17,780 bases of DNA, from positions 1 through 17,780 of the forward strand of contig QIJM01000613.1 in NCBI GenBank assembly GCA_003232445.1, read 5' to 3'. A program made the translations under genes and the position numbers. The notes under the pieces are model-generated. The model saw only the letters and a list, made by a program, of their open reading frames with translations, was not told the origin of the DNA and did not search any database. This DNA comes from Paraglaciecola arctica. Its GTDB lineage: Bacteria; Pseudomonadota; Gammaproteobacteria; Enterobacterales; Alteromonadaceae. Positions 8,827-16,113 of this stretch are shown here, one piece after another; position 1 is the first letter of the stretch, and every line of letters starts with the position of its first letter.

Positions 8827-10638
8827 CTTAGCAAAGAGGCGGTTTATATGTTGAGCAAAAGGCTCTGCACGCATAAAACCCGTCACTCTGGCTGTGCTGA
8901 ACTCTTGCCCTTGGGTATCAAAAAACAAAATAGTCGGCAAACCCAATACCGAAAAGTGTTGTTGGAATGCAATGTCGCTATCGGTGTTATCAGTTAAATC
9001 GATTTGCATTAAAACTGAGTCACTCAACGCTGCCACAACCTGACTATCTGGAAAGGTATATTTTTCAAACTCTTTACACGCTATGCACCAATCTGCATAG
9101 AGATCCAACATCACTGTTTGACCTTGAGCATTGGCCTCAGCTAATGCTTGATTGAAATCTTCGATACTGCTGACTTTAAGAAATTCTGGATGAGCTAAAA
9201 TATTGCTGCCCGATTGACCCTGCGTATTGCTGTGACCTATGCCGCTGATTGTTTGATAGCCATAACCGGCTGAAACGAACAATCCAATGAAGATCAATAA
9301 AGCACGAAGGCCTTTATAAAAAGTCGTTTGACTGTTTTGATTCATCACGTAAAAATAAGTAAAAGTGGCTAAACCGAGTAGTGCCCAAGCGATATCGGTA
9401 GCAACATTGGTGACTAAACGCTCTACAAACACAATGGCAACCGCTAACATCATAAAACCAAAAGTGACTTTAACAACGTTCATCCAATTACCTGCTTTGG
9501 GTAACAACTTACCTCCGGTAATACCGAATACAATCAATGGGATACCCATACCTATACTCAGCACATACAACGCACTGAAACCCAAGACCAAGTCACCACT
9601 TTGGGCGATAAATAACAAAATTCCGGTCAATGGCGCTGTGGTGCATGGTGATGCCACTAAACCAGAAATTGCGCCCATAGCTAACACGCCCAAGTAACTA
9701 CCACTGGTTTGTTTATTGCTCATCGCATTGAGCTTTTCTTGCCACGAAGAAGGTAGCTGCAACTCATAGGCACCGAACATCACCACTGCCAACAACACAA
9801 AAATCACAATCAAAGCGATTAAAATGACCGGATGTTGTAAGCCTGCCTGAAACTGCACACCAGCCGAAGCAACAATCAACCCCAACAACGAGTAGGTAAT
9901 CGCCATGCCCTGTACATACACAAAGGACAAGGTAAATGCCCGAGACGTACTAATAGTCTTGCCTTGACCGATAACGATGCCGGATAAAATCGGATACATA
10001 GGAAACACACAAGGCGTAAAGGCTAAACCAATACCTAAACCTAAAAACAATAAAAGCGTGATAAACAAACTCTGCTCACTGAACAATAAACTGGCTAACT
10101 CAAACTGCTCTGAAATGGGTGCTTGTGTAGTTGATTCAGTAATCGAATTTTTTATTTCTTGGTCAGGCTCCGCTACGGGAGCAGTACCAACTTGATTTAG
10201 ATACACCTCTTTGGTGGTGGGTAGGTAACACAAGCCAGCATCTGCACAGCCCTGATAACGAATTTTAACTATGCCATCTCGCACCGAATACACTATAGGG
10301 TAAGTAATATCCAGTTGCCCACGAAATACGTCTGATAAGCCAAAGAACTCATCTTCAACTTGCTCGGAAACAGGAAAAACAGGCATCGCCAGCTCAGCTT
10401 GTTTAGCCACTGTCTTAAACTGCTTTTTATACAAGTAGTAGCCATCTGCTATTTTCCAGCTAAGAATGACTTGATCACCTTGCTGGATGAAGTCGAATTG
10501 GAACGCCTCGTCTACTTGCAAAAACACTGGTTCGTCAGCAAACAGATCGGCTAAGGGGTCGGAGGTTTGCGCCATACTCGCAGATGAGAAAAAGCAAAAA
10601 GTAACCAGTAAAACAAAACATCTAAAACTCAAATTCAT
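8824..10638 (-). CDS. dsbD: Thiol:disulfide interchange protein DsbD
   Basis: DsbD passes electrons from cytoplasmic thioredoxin across the inner membrane to periplasmic DsbC, DsbG and CcmG. Numbering is from the in-frame GTG at 10647. A signal peptide (~1-26) leads to the periplasmic alpha domain with Cys134 and Cys140 (GCADAGLC). Eight or so membrane helices carry Cys213 (FTPCVFPMYP) and Cys335 (SPCTTAP). The C-terminal thioredoxin-like gamma domain has the WCIAC motif (Cys521/524). All three cysteine pairs are intact. I prefer ATG 10638, because AAGAAG lies 8 bases upstream, while it would touch the GTG. At ~604 residues it is somewhat longer than E. coli DsbD (565). fxsA is divergent. Confidence 0.95.
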   Translation of the reverse strand: MNLSFRCFVLLVTFCFFSSASMAQTSDPLADLFADEPVFLQVDEAFQFDFIQQGDQVILSWKIADGYYLYKKQFKTVAKQAELAMPVFPVSEQVEDEFFGLSDVFRGQLDITYPIVYSVRDGIVKIRYQGCADAGLCYLPTTKEVYLNQVGTAPVAEPDQEIKNSITESTTQAPISEQFELASLLFSEQSLFITLLLFLGLGIGLAFTPCVFPMYPILSGIVIGQGKTISTSRAFTLSFVYVQGMAITYSLLGLIVASAGVQFQAGLQHPVILIALIVIFVLLAVVMFGAYELQLPSSWQEKLNAMSNKQTSGSYLGVLAMGAISGLVASPCTTAPLTGILLFIAQSGDLVLGFSALYVLSIGMGIPLIVFGITGGKLLPKAGNWMNVVKVTFGFMMLAVAIVFVERLVTNVATDIAWALLGLATFTYFYVMNQNSQTTFYKGLRALLIFIGLFVSAGYGYQTISGIGHSNTQGQSGSNILAHPEFLKVSSIEDFNQALAEANAQGQTVMLDLYADWCIACKEFEKYTFPDSQVVAALSDSVLMQIDLTDNTDSDIAFQQHFSVLGLPTILFFDTQGQEFSTARVTGFMRAEPFAQHINRLFAK

Positions 10639-10922
10639 CAACAACACTTCTTATATAAAAGGTAACTTGGCAATATGCCAACGGATATTTTCAAAATTTT
10701 AAAGCCTAAACCTTAACAAATTATTACTTTGTTTAGAGACCTAAACTTTAACAGCCAAATTTCACTACTTCGCTAAATGACCTGAATTTGAGACAAACAG
10801 GCAACACTCTGTAACAGTGCGCACTTGAATTTTTATTTTTTAGTCCCAGTATCATAACAAATACAACAGACCCTATGGTATACATAAAGCTTACAGCGTA
10901 TACCCAAAATAACGAGGCATCT
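10639..10922. other. Divergent dsbD-fxsA intergenic region with a 14-bp direct repeat
   Basis: The 284 bases should carry promoters in both directions. CCTAAACCTTAACA (10705-10718) and CCTAAACTTTAACA (10740-10753) are direct repeats with one mismatch and a 35-base period. The first also pairs partly with GTTTAG at 10730-10735. A weak plus-strand promoter may be TTGAAT (10825-10830) with TATCAT (10850-10855), spacing 19. Operator function of the repeats is speculation. Confidence 0.35.
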
Positions 10923-11435
10923 TTGTTTAAATTATTCTTATTATTCGCCATTTTACCTATTGTCGAAATCGCCATACTGATCAACGTGGGTGAACAAATA
11001 GGGGGTTGGTATACCGTAGTTATCGTTATTCTAACCGCCTTTGCTGGCGCGCATTTAGTCCGGCAACAAGGGCTCAGCACCTTGATGCAAGCGCAACAAA
11101 AAATGCAAGCTGGCACCATGCCGGGTCAAGAAATGGCTGAAGGTTTATTGCTGGTGATTGCAGGTGTGTTGTTAGTTACCCCCGGCTTTGTCACAGACGG
11201 CATTGGGTTTTTATTGAGTTTACCGATGACTCGCCCGCTTATAGCCAAAGGGTTAGTCAAACATTTATCCCTTAAGGTGGTCAATCCATCCTTTAATGGT
11301 AACTTTGCTCAACACCACCACCAGCAACCTCATTCAACCGGTCAATCTGACGATATCATCGAAGGTGAATTTGAACGTAAAGATAAACCACCAGCAAAGC
11401 CAGCTCTTAAGGATGATTTAAGCAAACCAGACTAA
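10923..11435 (+). CDS. fxsA: FxsA-family inner membrane protein
   Basis: FxsA is a small cytoplasmic membrane protein; in E. coli its overproduction relieves exclusion of phage T7 by the F plasmid. Its normal role is unknown. The family signature is clear: an N-terminal helix with the conserved Glu (FKLFLLFAILPIVEIAILI), then a glycine-rich second helix, LVRQQG, the IAGVLLVTPGFVTD segment and a polar His/Gln-rich tail ending KDDLSKPD. I place the start at TTG 10923: GAGG sits 5 bases upstream and this gives exactly the family N-terminus. The ATG at 10875 would add 16 polar residues not expected in the family. In many relatives fxsA precedes groES-groEL, but here the next gene is convergent arcA. 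Confidence 0.88.
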   Translation: MFKLFLLFAILPIVEIAILINVGEQIGGWYTVVIVILTAFAGAHLVRQQGLSTLMQAQQKMQAGTMPGQEMAEGLLLVIAGVLLVTPGFVTDGIGFLLSLPMTRPLIAKGLVKHLSLKVVNPSFNGNFAQHHHQQPHSTGQSDDIIEGEFERKDKPPAKPALKDDLSKPD

Positions 11436-11601
11436 CCTGAACGTTACATTTATTGGTACAAATCAATCTTATTGATGCATCAGGCAGCAGCATCTATTGC
11501 TCAAGTGATTATTTATGAATGGGATAAAAACATTCAAAATGAATTTAGACTCAAGTATCGGTATTTACCTTAGAGTATCCCGTTTCAGGGTTAAGGATAT
11601 G

Positions 11602-12309
11602 TTATGAATCTACCGAACCACAAAACCGATAACCTTCACCATGAATAGTCACAATCAAATCATCGGCATTAACCTCTGACTCAAAATGTTTACGGATACG
11701 ACGGATAGTCACGTCAACTGTGCGGTCATTAGGGCGCAATTCACGGCCGGTCATTTCCATGATCAGTTGTTCACGTGTCAAAATTTTACCTGGATTGTTC
11801 AAAAACAAGTGTAAAGCTCGAAATTCGCTGCGTGGCAAGCGAAACTCTTTACTACTAGGAGAAATCAAACTGCGGCTATCGCTGTCTAATATCCAACCGT
11901 TAAAACTTACACGGCTTGGTAGATCATCATCTTCGTTACTGTTAGTAGTGCGCGCCAATAAGTTACGTGCACGTATGGTAAGCTCTCGAGGATTAAAGGG
12001 CTTAGTGAGATAGTCATCAGCACCAATTTCTAAACCTAAAATTCGGTCTACATCGTTGTCTCTGCCGGTTAAAAATATCAAACCAATATTTTTACGGCCA
12101 CGCACCTCGCGCGCCAAAATCAAGCCATTTTTACCGGGTAAATTGATATCCATAATGACCAGGTTGATGGTGTTATTTTCAAATATGTTATGCATTTGTT
12201 CACCATGTTCGGCTTCAAATACATTATACCCTTCTGCTTCAAACAAGCTTTTAAGGGTGGTACGTGTGACCACTTCATCTTCAACAATTAATACGTTAGG
12301 AGTCTGCAT
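11602..12309 (-). CDS. arcA: Aerobic respiration control response regulator ArcA
   Basis: ArcA is the DNA-binding partner of the ArcB sensor kinase and represses aerobic respiratory genes when quinone pools are reduced. The 235-residue protein starts MQTPNVLIVEDEVVTRTTLK; the receiver domain has acidic pocket ED, the phosphorylated Asp54 (VIMDINLPGKNG), the Thr of FLTGRD and Lys of LTKPFNP. The C-terminal OmpR-type winged helix ends DRTVDVTIRRIRKHFES then IHGEGYRFCG, nearly identical to E. coli ArcA. It is monocistronic and convergent with fxsA, with no clear terminator in the 166 bases between them. Confidence 0.97.
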   Translation of the reverse strand: MQTPNVLIVEDEVVTRTTLKSLFEAEGYNVFEAEHGEQMHNIFENNTINLVIMDINLPGKNGLILAREVRGRKNIGLIFLTGRDNDVDRILGLEIGADDYLTKPFNPRELTIRARNLLARTTNSNEDDDLPSRVSFNGWILDSDSRSLISPSSKEFRLPRSEFRALHLFLNNPGKILTREQLIMEMTGRELRPNDRTVDVTIRRIRKHFESEVNADDLIVTIHGEGYRFCGSVDS

Positions 12310-12449
12310 GTTTCACGCCTAGTTAGGAATTTGTGTAAAAGTTTATCAGAAAACATCTTAAAATCAGGGTTTTATCTAGCTATAATTACATATATTCGGC
12401 TATGTTCCTTTAAATTGTCACTACACTGTATATGTGACCAGTATATAGG

Positions 12450-12468
12450 TAATACCAATCCATCCTAA
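12450..12468 (+). repeat. Dispersed motif, copy 3, truncating the IS3 transposase
   Basis: TAATACCAATCCATCCTAA lies 141 bases upstream of arcA. The transposase reading frame begins two bases after it (12471), so the motif marks the point where the 5' part of the transposase was lost. Confidence 0.7.
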
Positions 12469-12470
12469 GG

Positions 12471-12770
12471 CAGCCGCCCAAAGGGGTAGTATTTCACTCT
12501 GATAGAGGAGCACAATATACCAGCAAAAGCTTTGCTAAATTGCTTAAAAACCACAATATCCGAGCCAGTAGGGGCATGTTGAGATAATGCAGTGGTAGAA
12601 CGGTTCTTTGGTAGCTTGAAACATGACTGGCTATTCAAAGTACCACAACCTACTCGTGAATATATGAAGCAAGACGTACGACTTATATGCGGTATTACAA
12701 TATAGTGAGATTGCACTCAGCGAATGAAAACCAATCTCCAATAGAGAATGAGAATGAGAATGAGAATGAT
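12471..12770 (+). pseudogene. IS3-family transposase remnant (OrfB C-terminal part)
   Basis: Three frame pieces together give the C-terminal half of an IS3-type integrase. From 12471: QPPKGVVFHSDRGAQYTSKS then FAKLLKNHNIRAS, with the catalytic Asp in HSDRG. From 12583 in the next frame: DNAVVERFFGSLKHDWLFKV then PQPTREYMKQDV, with the catalytic Glu. From 12684 back in the first frame: YMRYYNIVRLHSANENQSPI. A Trp codon expected before DNAVVE (CWDNAV) is TGA, and there is a deletion near MSRKGDC. The usual N-terminal domain, OrfA and inverted repeats are missing. It is clearly dead. The 3' end passes into a short hexamer repeat. Confidence 0.85.
12744..12767 (+). repeat. (GAGAAT)x4 tandem repeat at the 3' end of the IS3 remnant
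   Basis: Four perfect head-to-tail copies of GAGAAT follow directly after the codons for SPI of the transposase (family usually SPIEYE). The in-frame reading becomes a run of Glu-Asn pairs. A slipped-strand expansion inside a decaying gene is the simplest explanation. Confidence 0.9.
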
Positions 12771-12849
12771 GTTTGTATTTAACCCGAACTTCTGACTAAT
12801 ACACTGTTATGCTCTGCGAAATTAGTCATAATCTATATTTAATTTAGAG

Positions 12850-12869
12850 TATAATTACCAATTTAGGAG
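12850..12869 (+). promoter_or_regulatory. Candidate -10 box and RBS of the CDP-alcohol operon
   Basis: A perfect TATAAT stands at 12850-12855 and AGGAG at 12865-12869, 4 bases before the ATG at 12874. A good -35 is not visible at 17 bases (CATAAT), and the leader would be only about 12 bases, so the promoter part is uncertain. The RBS is clear. The 11-mer AATTTAGGAGC at 12860-12870 recurs at 13558-13568 before the next gene. Confidence 0.4.
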
Positions 12870-12873
12870 CGCA

Positions 12874-13527
12874 ATGACTACAAACAAAGTAGAATCTCAA
12901 GAATTACAACCTACCATTCTTTCTTATGTGAAAGATATTCCTAACCTGTGTTCACTTTCAGGGTTAGCCTGTACAATATTTTCCATTTATTTCAGTATAT
13001 TAGGCGTGTACTACGCTGCAATGATTGGCATGATCTGGGCTGTTGCATTTGACTGGGCAGATGGTCTCATAGCCAGAAGAATAAAAGGACGAACAGGTAA
13101 CGACCGAGCATTTGGTGGTCAGCTTGATGTATTAATCGATATTGTAAGTTATGGTGTCACTCCAGCTATTCTTTTACTAAGCTATGGAAAATTTGAGCCT
13201 GTGTTTTTATTCGGGGCTTTTATAATGCTCGCCGCCAGCGCAATAAGATTGAGTTATTTTAGCGTTTTCGGTCTTGCTGGTGGGGCGAAATACACAGGAC
13301 TAGCTCTTGATAACAACAGTATAATACTTGTTTTCATATTCTTATTTGAAGGTGTTTTTAGTCAGGGAGCCTTTTCTATCATTCTTTATATTAGTGGTTT
13401 AGGACTTGCCGCTTTGAATGTATCGCAAATTAAAACGCCAAAACTCTCTGGTAGCCCAACCAATGTTTATATTCTTGCTATTTATACGCTTGGAATAACG
13501 AGCATCTATGGATGGAAACTTCTATAG
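12874..13527 (+). CDS. CDP-alcohol phosphatidyltransferase family membrane protein
   Basis: The family joins a CDP-activated alcohol to a second alcohol at the membrane, releasing CMP, as in phosphatidylserine or phosphatidylglycerolphosphate synthesis. The motif is complete: DWADGLIARR (D..DG..AR) at residues ~61-70, then G(GQL)D(VLI)D, with all four metal-binding Asp. The gap between AR and the next Gly is 12 residues (RIKGRTGNDRAF) rather than the classical 8, a long form I associate with PssA-like branches. About six hydrophobic helices fit the 217-residue length. The next gene, a cytidylyltransferase, is 52 bases downstream on the same strand, so the substrate may be a CDP-alcohol made by that neighbour rather than CDP-diacylglycerol. 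Exact substrate cannot be told from sequence. Transposase debris lies just upstream. Confidence 0.85.
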   Translation: MTTNKVESQELQPTILSYVKDIPNLCSLSGLACTIFSIYFSILGVYYAAMIGMIWAVAFDWADGLIARRIKGRTGNDRAFGGQLDVLIDIVSYGVTPAILLLSYGKFEPVFLFGAFIMLAASAIRLSYFSVFGLAGGAKYTGLALDNNSIILVFIFLFEGVFSQGAFSIILYISGLGLAALNVSQIKTPKLSGSPTNVYILAIYTLGITSIYGWKLL

Positions 13528-13579
13528 AAAGTAAAAAATATTAACGAAAACCCCTTTAATTTAGGAGCTAAATAGCACA

Positions 13580-13999
13580 ATGGTAGTATATACGGTAGGG
13601 ACTTTTGATTTATTGCATGTTGGTCATCTTGCATTATTGGAATATTGTGCCGCACTAGGCAACAAGGTTGCTGTGGGTGTTGCTTCTGATGAAGTAGTCA
13701 AGCTGTACAAACCTAATATTCCTGTCATACCACTTGAACAACGTATTGAAATGCTTAAAGCACTTCGCTGTGTGGATATTGTACTTCCATACTATGAACT
13801 GGATTATCTTTCTGTTTGTAAAGAGGTTAAAGCAGATATTTTTGTTATTGGAGAAGACTGGGGCAGAAAACCTCATAATCAAGATGTAGAAAATTACTTT
13901 AATATACAAGGAAAAAAAGTAGTTCAAATCAAATATAGTCCAAGAAATTCGTCCACTAAAATAAAACAAAATGTCATAGCTCAATTTCAAAGTAAATGA
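13580..13999 (+). CDS. Cytidylyltransferase-like protein (TagD/glycerol-3-phosphate type)
   Basis: These enzymes couple CTP to a phosphorylated alcohol to form a CDP-alcohol and pyrophosphate. The 139-residue protein opens VVYTVGTFDLLHVGHLALLE with the HxGH nucleotide-binding motif. IGEDW matches the GDDW segment of TagD. The C-terminal PRNSSTKIK corresponds to the RTEGISTTKIK signature in degenerate form. TagD is ~129 residues; a ~10-residue insertion lies around KPHNQDVENYFNIQG. Substrate may be glycerol-3-phosphate, phosphoethanolamine or another phospho-alcohol. AGGAG at 13563-13567 is 12 bases before the ATG, rather far. With the preceding gene it forms a plausible two-step pathway: activation, then transfer. 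Confidence 0.85.
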   Translation: MVVYTVGTFDLLHVGHLALLEYCAALGNKVAVGVASDEVVKLYKPNIPVIPLEQRIEMLKALRCVDIVLPYYELDYLSVCKEVKADIFVIGEDWGRKPHNQDVENYFNIQGKKVVQIKYSPRNSSTKIKQNVIAQFQSK

Positions 14000-14063
14000 A
14001 GAGCGCAAAAAATCACATAAAATTGAGCGTGAAAATACCAAACTAAGCATAATAAACAAGGAT

Positions 14064-14088
14064 AGGTCGCGAGCTTTTTCCGCGACTT
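14064..14088 (+). terminator. GC-rich hairpin downstream of the cytidylyltransferase
   Basis: GTCGCG (14066-14071) pairs with CGCGAC (14081-14086) around loop AGCTTTTTC, extended by two weaker pairs. It lies 65 bases past the stop codon and immediately before the 35-bp repeat. A U-tract is missing, so it may be an imperfect terminator or part of the repeat element. Confidence 0.4.
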
Positions 14089-14123
14089 ATACCAATCCAT
14101 CCTAACAATTAGCCACTCAGAGT
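14089..14123 (-). repeat. 35-bp repeat, copy 4 (inverted relative to 396-430)
   Basis: Exact reverse complement of 396-430. The first 18 bases (ATACCAATCCATCCTAAC) are the dispersed motif shared with 8804-8826 and 12450-12468. The identity to copy 1 stops within one or two bases on each side, so 35 bp is the full shared length. Confidence 0.85.
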
Positions 14124-14130
14124 ACACCAG

Positions 14131-14205
14131 CGACTTTCAATCGAGGCGTAGTCCTGAAGGAATGGCCGCTCCCTTTCAAAGGGCTAGAACGAAGAGTGAA
14201 AGTCG
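14131..14205. repeat. Structured non-coding stretch bounded by a 9-bp inverted repeat
   Basis: CGACTTTCA (14131-14139) is the inverse of TGAAAGTCG (14197-14205). Inside lies the palindrome CCCTTTCAAAGGG (14171-14183) and a second hairpin possibility around CCTGAAGG. It sits between the 35-bp repeat and the recombinase-like remnant. It could be a terminus of an IS91-like or other element, or a folded RNA. I do not recognise it. Confidence 0.45.
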
Positions 14206-14240
14206 TTGTTGTGACTTACCTTTTTTATAGCCGAGTTTGG

Positions 14241-14345
14241 CTAAGGCCGCCATAATCCACTGCGTTTGTTGATACCTGTAATGGTCAATTTATTTAGATA
14301 TGCTTGGTAGACTTGATCAAAACGGGTTTGGTCATTGATGTTCAT
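14241..14345 (-). pseudogene. Short ORF resembling the start of a tyrosine recombinase
   Basis: An ATG at 14345 with a strong RBS (AAAGGAG, 7 bases upstream) opens 34 codons: MNINDQTRFDQVYQAYLNKL then TITGINKR and a divergent tail SGLWRP before TAG. The first ~28 residues resemble the N-terminal SAM-like domain of the small tyrosine recombinases that accompany IS91-family transposases (..FD..Y...L..L.L.GK...T). After INKR the similarity stops, and another frame stays open without recognisable homology, so a deletion is likely. The ORF starts 25 bases after the histidine kinase stop, so it could be co-transcribed. The family call is tentative. Confidence 0.4.
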
Positions 14346-14365
14346 TATAATGCTCCTTTACCTGT

Positions 14366-14378
14366 GCCGCTTAGCGGC
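14366..14378 (-). repeat. Small hairpin spanning the histidine kinase stop codon
   Basis: GCCGC-TTA-GCGGC is a perfect 5-bp inverted repeat whose three-base loop is the stop codon of the kinase gene. The stem is too short, and has no U-tract, to be a convincing terminator. Confidence 0.5.
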
Positions 14379-16002
14379 TTCGTTCAACTATCTTTTTAAC
14401 AGGGAAGATAATTCTAAACTGAACGCCCTGCCCCTCTTCACTGAGGACAGAAATTGAACCGTTCAAGGCTTGTGTCACTAGGTTGTAAACCAAATGCATA
14501 CCAAGACCACTGCCTCCTTGACCACGTTTAGTGGTAACAAAGGGGTCGAAAATACGTTTGCGCAAGTGTTCTGGTATACCTTTGCCGTTATCTTTAAACT
14601 CAATGCAGATCTTAGTGTTATTGATAGACTCAATAGTAATATCTATTTGGCCTTTATCCACATCTTCAAAACCATGAATGATAGAATTCATTATTAAATT
14701 GATCATAACCTGATTAATCGGTCCAGCTTTAGATTCAACCACTAAATTATCTGCACAATTCACATTGATTAGGTGGTTTACCTTTTTTAACTTAGGCCGC
14801 ATCGACATTAATATTTCGTCCATCAACTTAGCAAATGAGAAAACACGATTATTTTCCGAGGATTGGTCAACAGCTACTTGTTTAAAGCTTGAAATCAGCT
14901 CGGCCGCCCGATTCAGGTTACGATAGATGATGTTAAGATTTTCTTCACCTTCTACAATAAACTTCGATAAAGAACTGGCTTTGAGCGTTTTGTCTTCAAA
15001 AGCTTTACGCATATCAGACAATCTATCTAACATCATAGTAGAGGCGGTGACGCCAAGACCAATAGGAGTATTAACTTCATGAGCCACACCGGCAACCATA
15101 TCGCCCAAGGATGCCATTTTTTCATTTTGTACCATTTGACGTTGAAACTGATGAAGTTTTTCTAGGGTTTGGATCAACTCGTTATTAGCTTCTTTTAAGG
15201 CATTAGTGCGTTGCTGTACTTTTCCCTCTAAACTCAAATTTAACTTAACTTGTTCTGCTTCTGCTTCGGTTTGCCGTTCCATATGTTCTTGGGTGCGTTG
15301 CAACATGTAGTTGAAAGCGTCACCCAAAATATCTAATTCTTTAATGCCATTCAGCTCAGCCCGACTCGAATAATCTCTTTGCCGCGAAATTCGTTGCACC
15401 AGTTTAACCAACACATTGATTGGAGTGGTAATTGCACTTTGCAGTTTTAAGGTAAGGAAAAAACATATCAGCAGACAAATCAACAACACACTAACGGTGG
15501 TCATAATTGACTGGCCAATCTGGTTTTCTAATGCCTCTGCTGAAATGCGCAAATACACGTATCCCAACACTTCCTCACCATTACTAATAGGCCGAATAAT
15601 CTCCATCACACTGCCCGTCATTTTAGGCTGAGTCAGTGCATTCATTTGGTCAAATTTGGCATTAATCGGTGCTATGCCTTCTTTGTTATAGCCAGCAAAA
15701 AAGTCGGGGGGGCTCTGATCGATTATTTTGTAGATATGCACATTTTCAATCAGTTCGGATGCAGCCAGTGCCTTCAAGTTGTGCTCTTCAAGCAAACCAT
15801 CATCTCTCATCAAAGGTTCTAACGCACCACGACCAATCATCTCAGCAAAGATGACAACATCTTGTTGCAGTGATTGTCGATAAGTGCTGATTTGACTATA
15901 CAAATTGACACTGGAAGACAAAACCAGTGACAAAAATGTAATAGCCATAACTACCCATATAATCAGGCTTTTAATCGATAAAAATTTAGTGTTTGAGGTC
16001 AT
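14371..16002 (-). CDS. Membrane sensor histidine kinase
   Basis: The 543-residue protein has TM helices at ~10-32 and ~164-186 flanking a ~130-residue periplasmic sensor domain. A HAMP linker (~187-240) and a long coiled coil (~241-290) follow. The dimerisation region reads EKMASLGDMVAGVAHEVNTP with the phospho-acceptor His308. The ATPase domain has an N box (INQVMINLIMNSIIHGFED), G1 (DNGKGIP), F box (FDPFVTTKRGQGG) and G2 (GSGLGMHLV). The H-E-V-N-T-P form and lack of a receiver domain suggest a classical kinase of the HisKA_4-like group. No response regulator gene lies next to it, so its partner and signal are unknown. Translation likely starts at ATG 16002; the RBS is weak. Confidence 0.92.
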   Translation of the reverse strand: MTSNTKFLSIKSLIIWVVMAITFLSLVLSSSVNLYSQISTYRQSLQQDVVIFAEMIGRGALEPLMRDDGLLEEHNLKALAASELIENVHIYKIIDQSPPDFFAGYNKEGIAPINAKFDQMNALTQPKMTGSVMEIIRPISNGEEVLGYVYLRISAEALENQIGQSIMTTVSVLLICLLICFFLTLKLQSAITTPINVLVKLVQRISRQRDYSSRAELNGIKELDILGDAFNYMLQRTQEHMERQTEAEAEQVKLNLSLEGKVQQRTNALKEANNELIQTLEKLHQFQRQMVQNEKMASLGDMVAGVAHEVNTPIGLGVTASTMMLDRLSDMRKAFEDKTLKASSLSKFIVEGEENLNIIYRNLNRAAELISSFKQVAVDQSSENNRVFSFAKLMDEILMSMRPKLKKVNHLINVNCADNLVVESKAGPINQVMINLIMNSIIHGFEDVDKGQIDITIESINNTKICIEFKDNGKGIPEHLRKRIFDPFVTTKRGQGGSGLGMHLVYNLVTQALNGSISVLSEEGQGVQFRIIFPVKKIVERSR

Positions 16003-16074
16003 ATTACTTGTAATGTATTCCTTGGTCTGACGACTGTCCGTTGATGATATTGATACAAAAACGTTTAAATTGAA

Positions 16075-16104
16075 ACTAGTAGACTGAATTTACTAGATTT
16101 TTTT
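16075..16104 (+). terminator. Weak hairpin with T-run between kinase and small secreted protein
   Basis: CTAGTA (16076-16081) pairs with TACTAG (16091-16096), followed on the plus strand by seven Ts (16098-16104). No plus-strand gene lies before it. On the minus strand it follows the small secreted protein gene by about 10 bases but lacks a good U-tract. Low confidence. Confidence 0.3.
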
Positions 16105-16113
16105 CAAAACACC

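Noticed and set aside
12465..12716. 83-residue minus-strand ORF
   Set aside because: It is the antisense of the IS3 transposase remnant and resembles no protein.
13655..14059. 134-residue minus-strand ORF
   Set aside because: It lies antisense over the cytidylyltransferase gene, has biased composition and no RBS.
14089..14220. Integron attC-like site (CCTAACAATT at the start, inner palindromes)
   Set aside because: The GTTRRRY partner core expected at the far end is missing and no integron integrase or cassette array is present.
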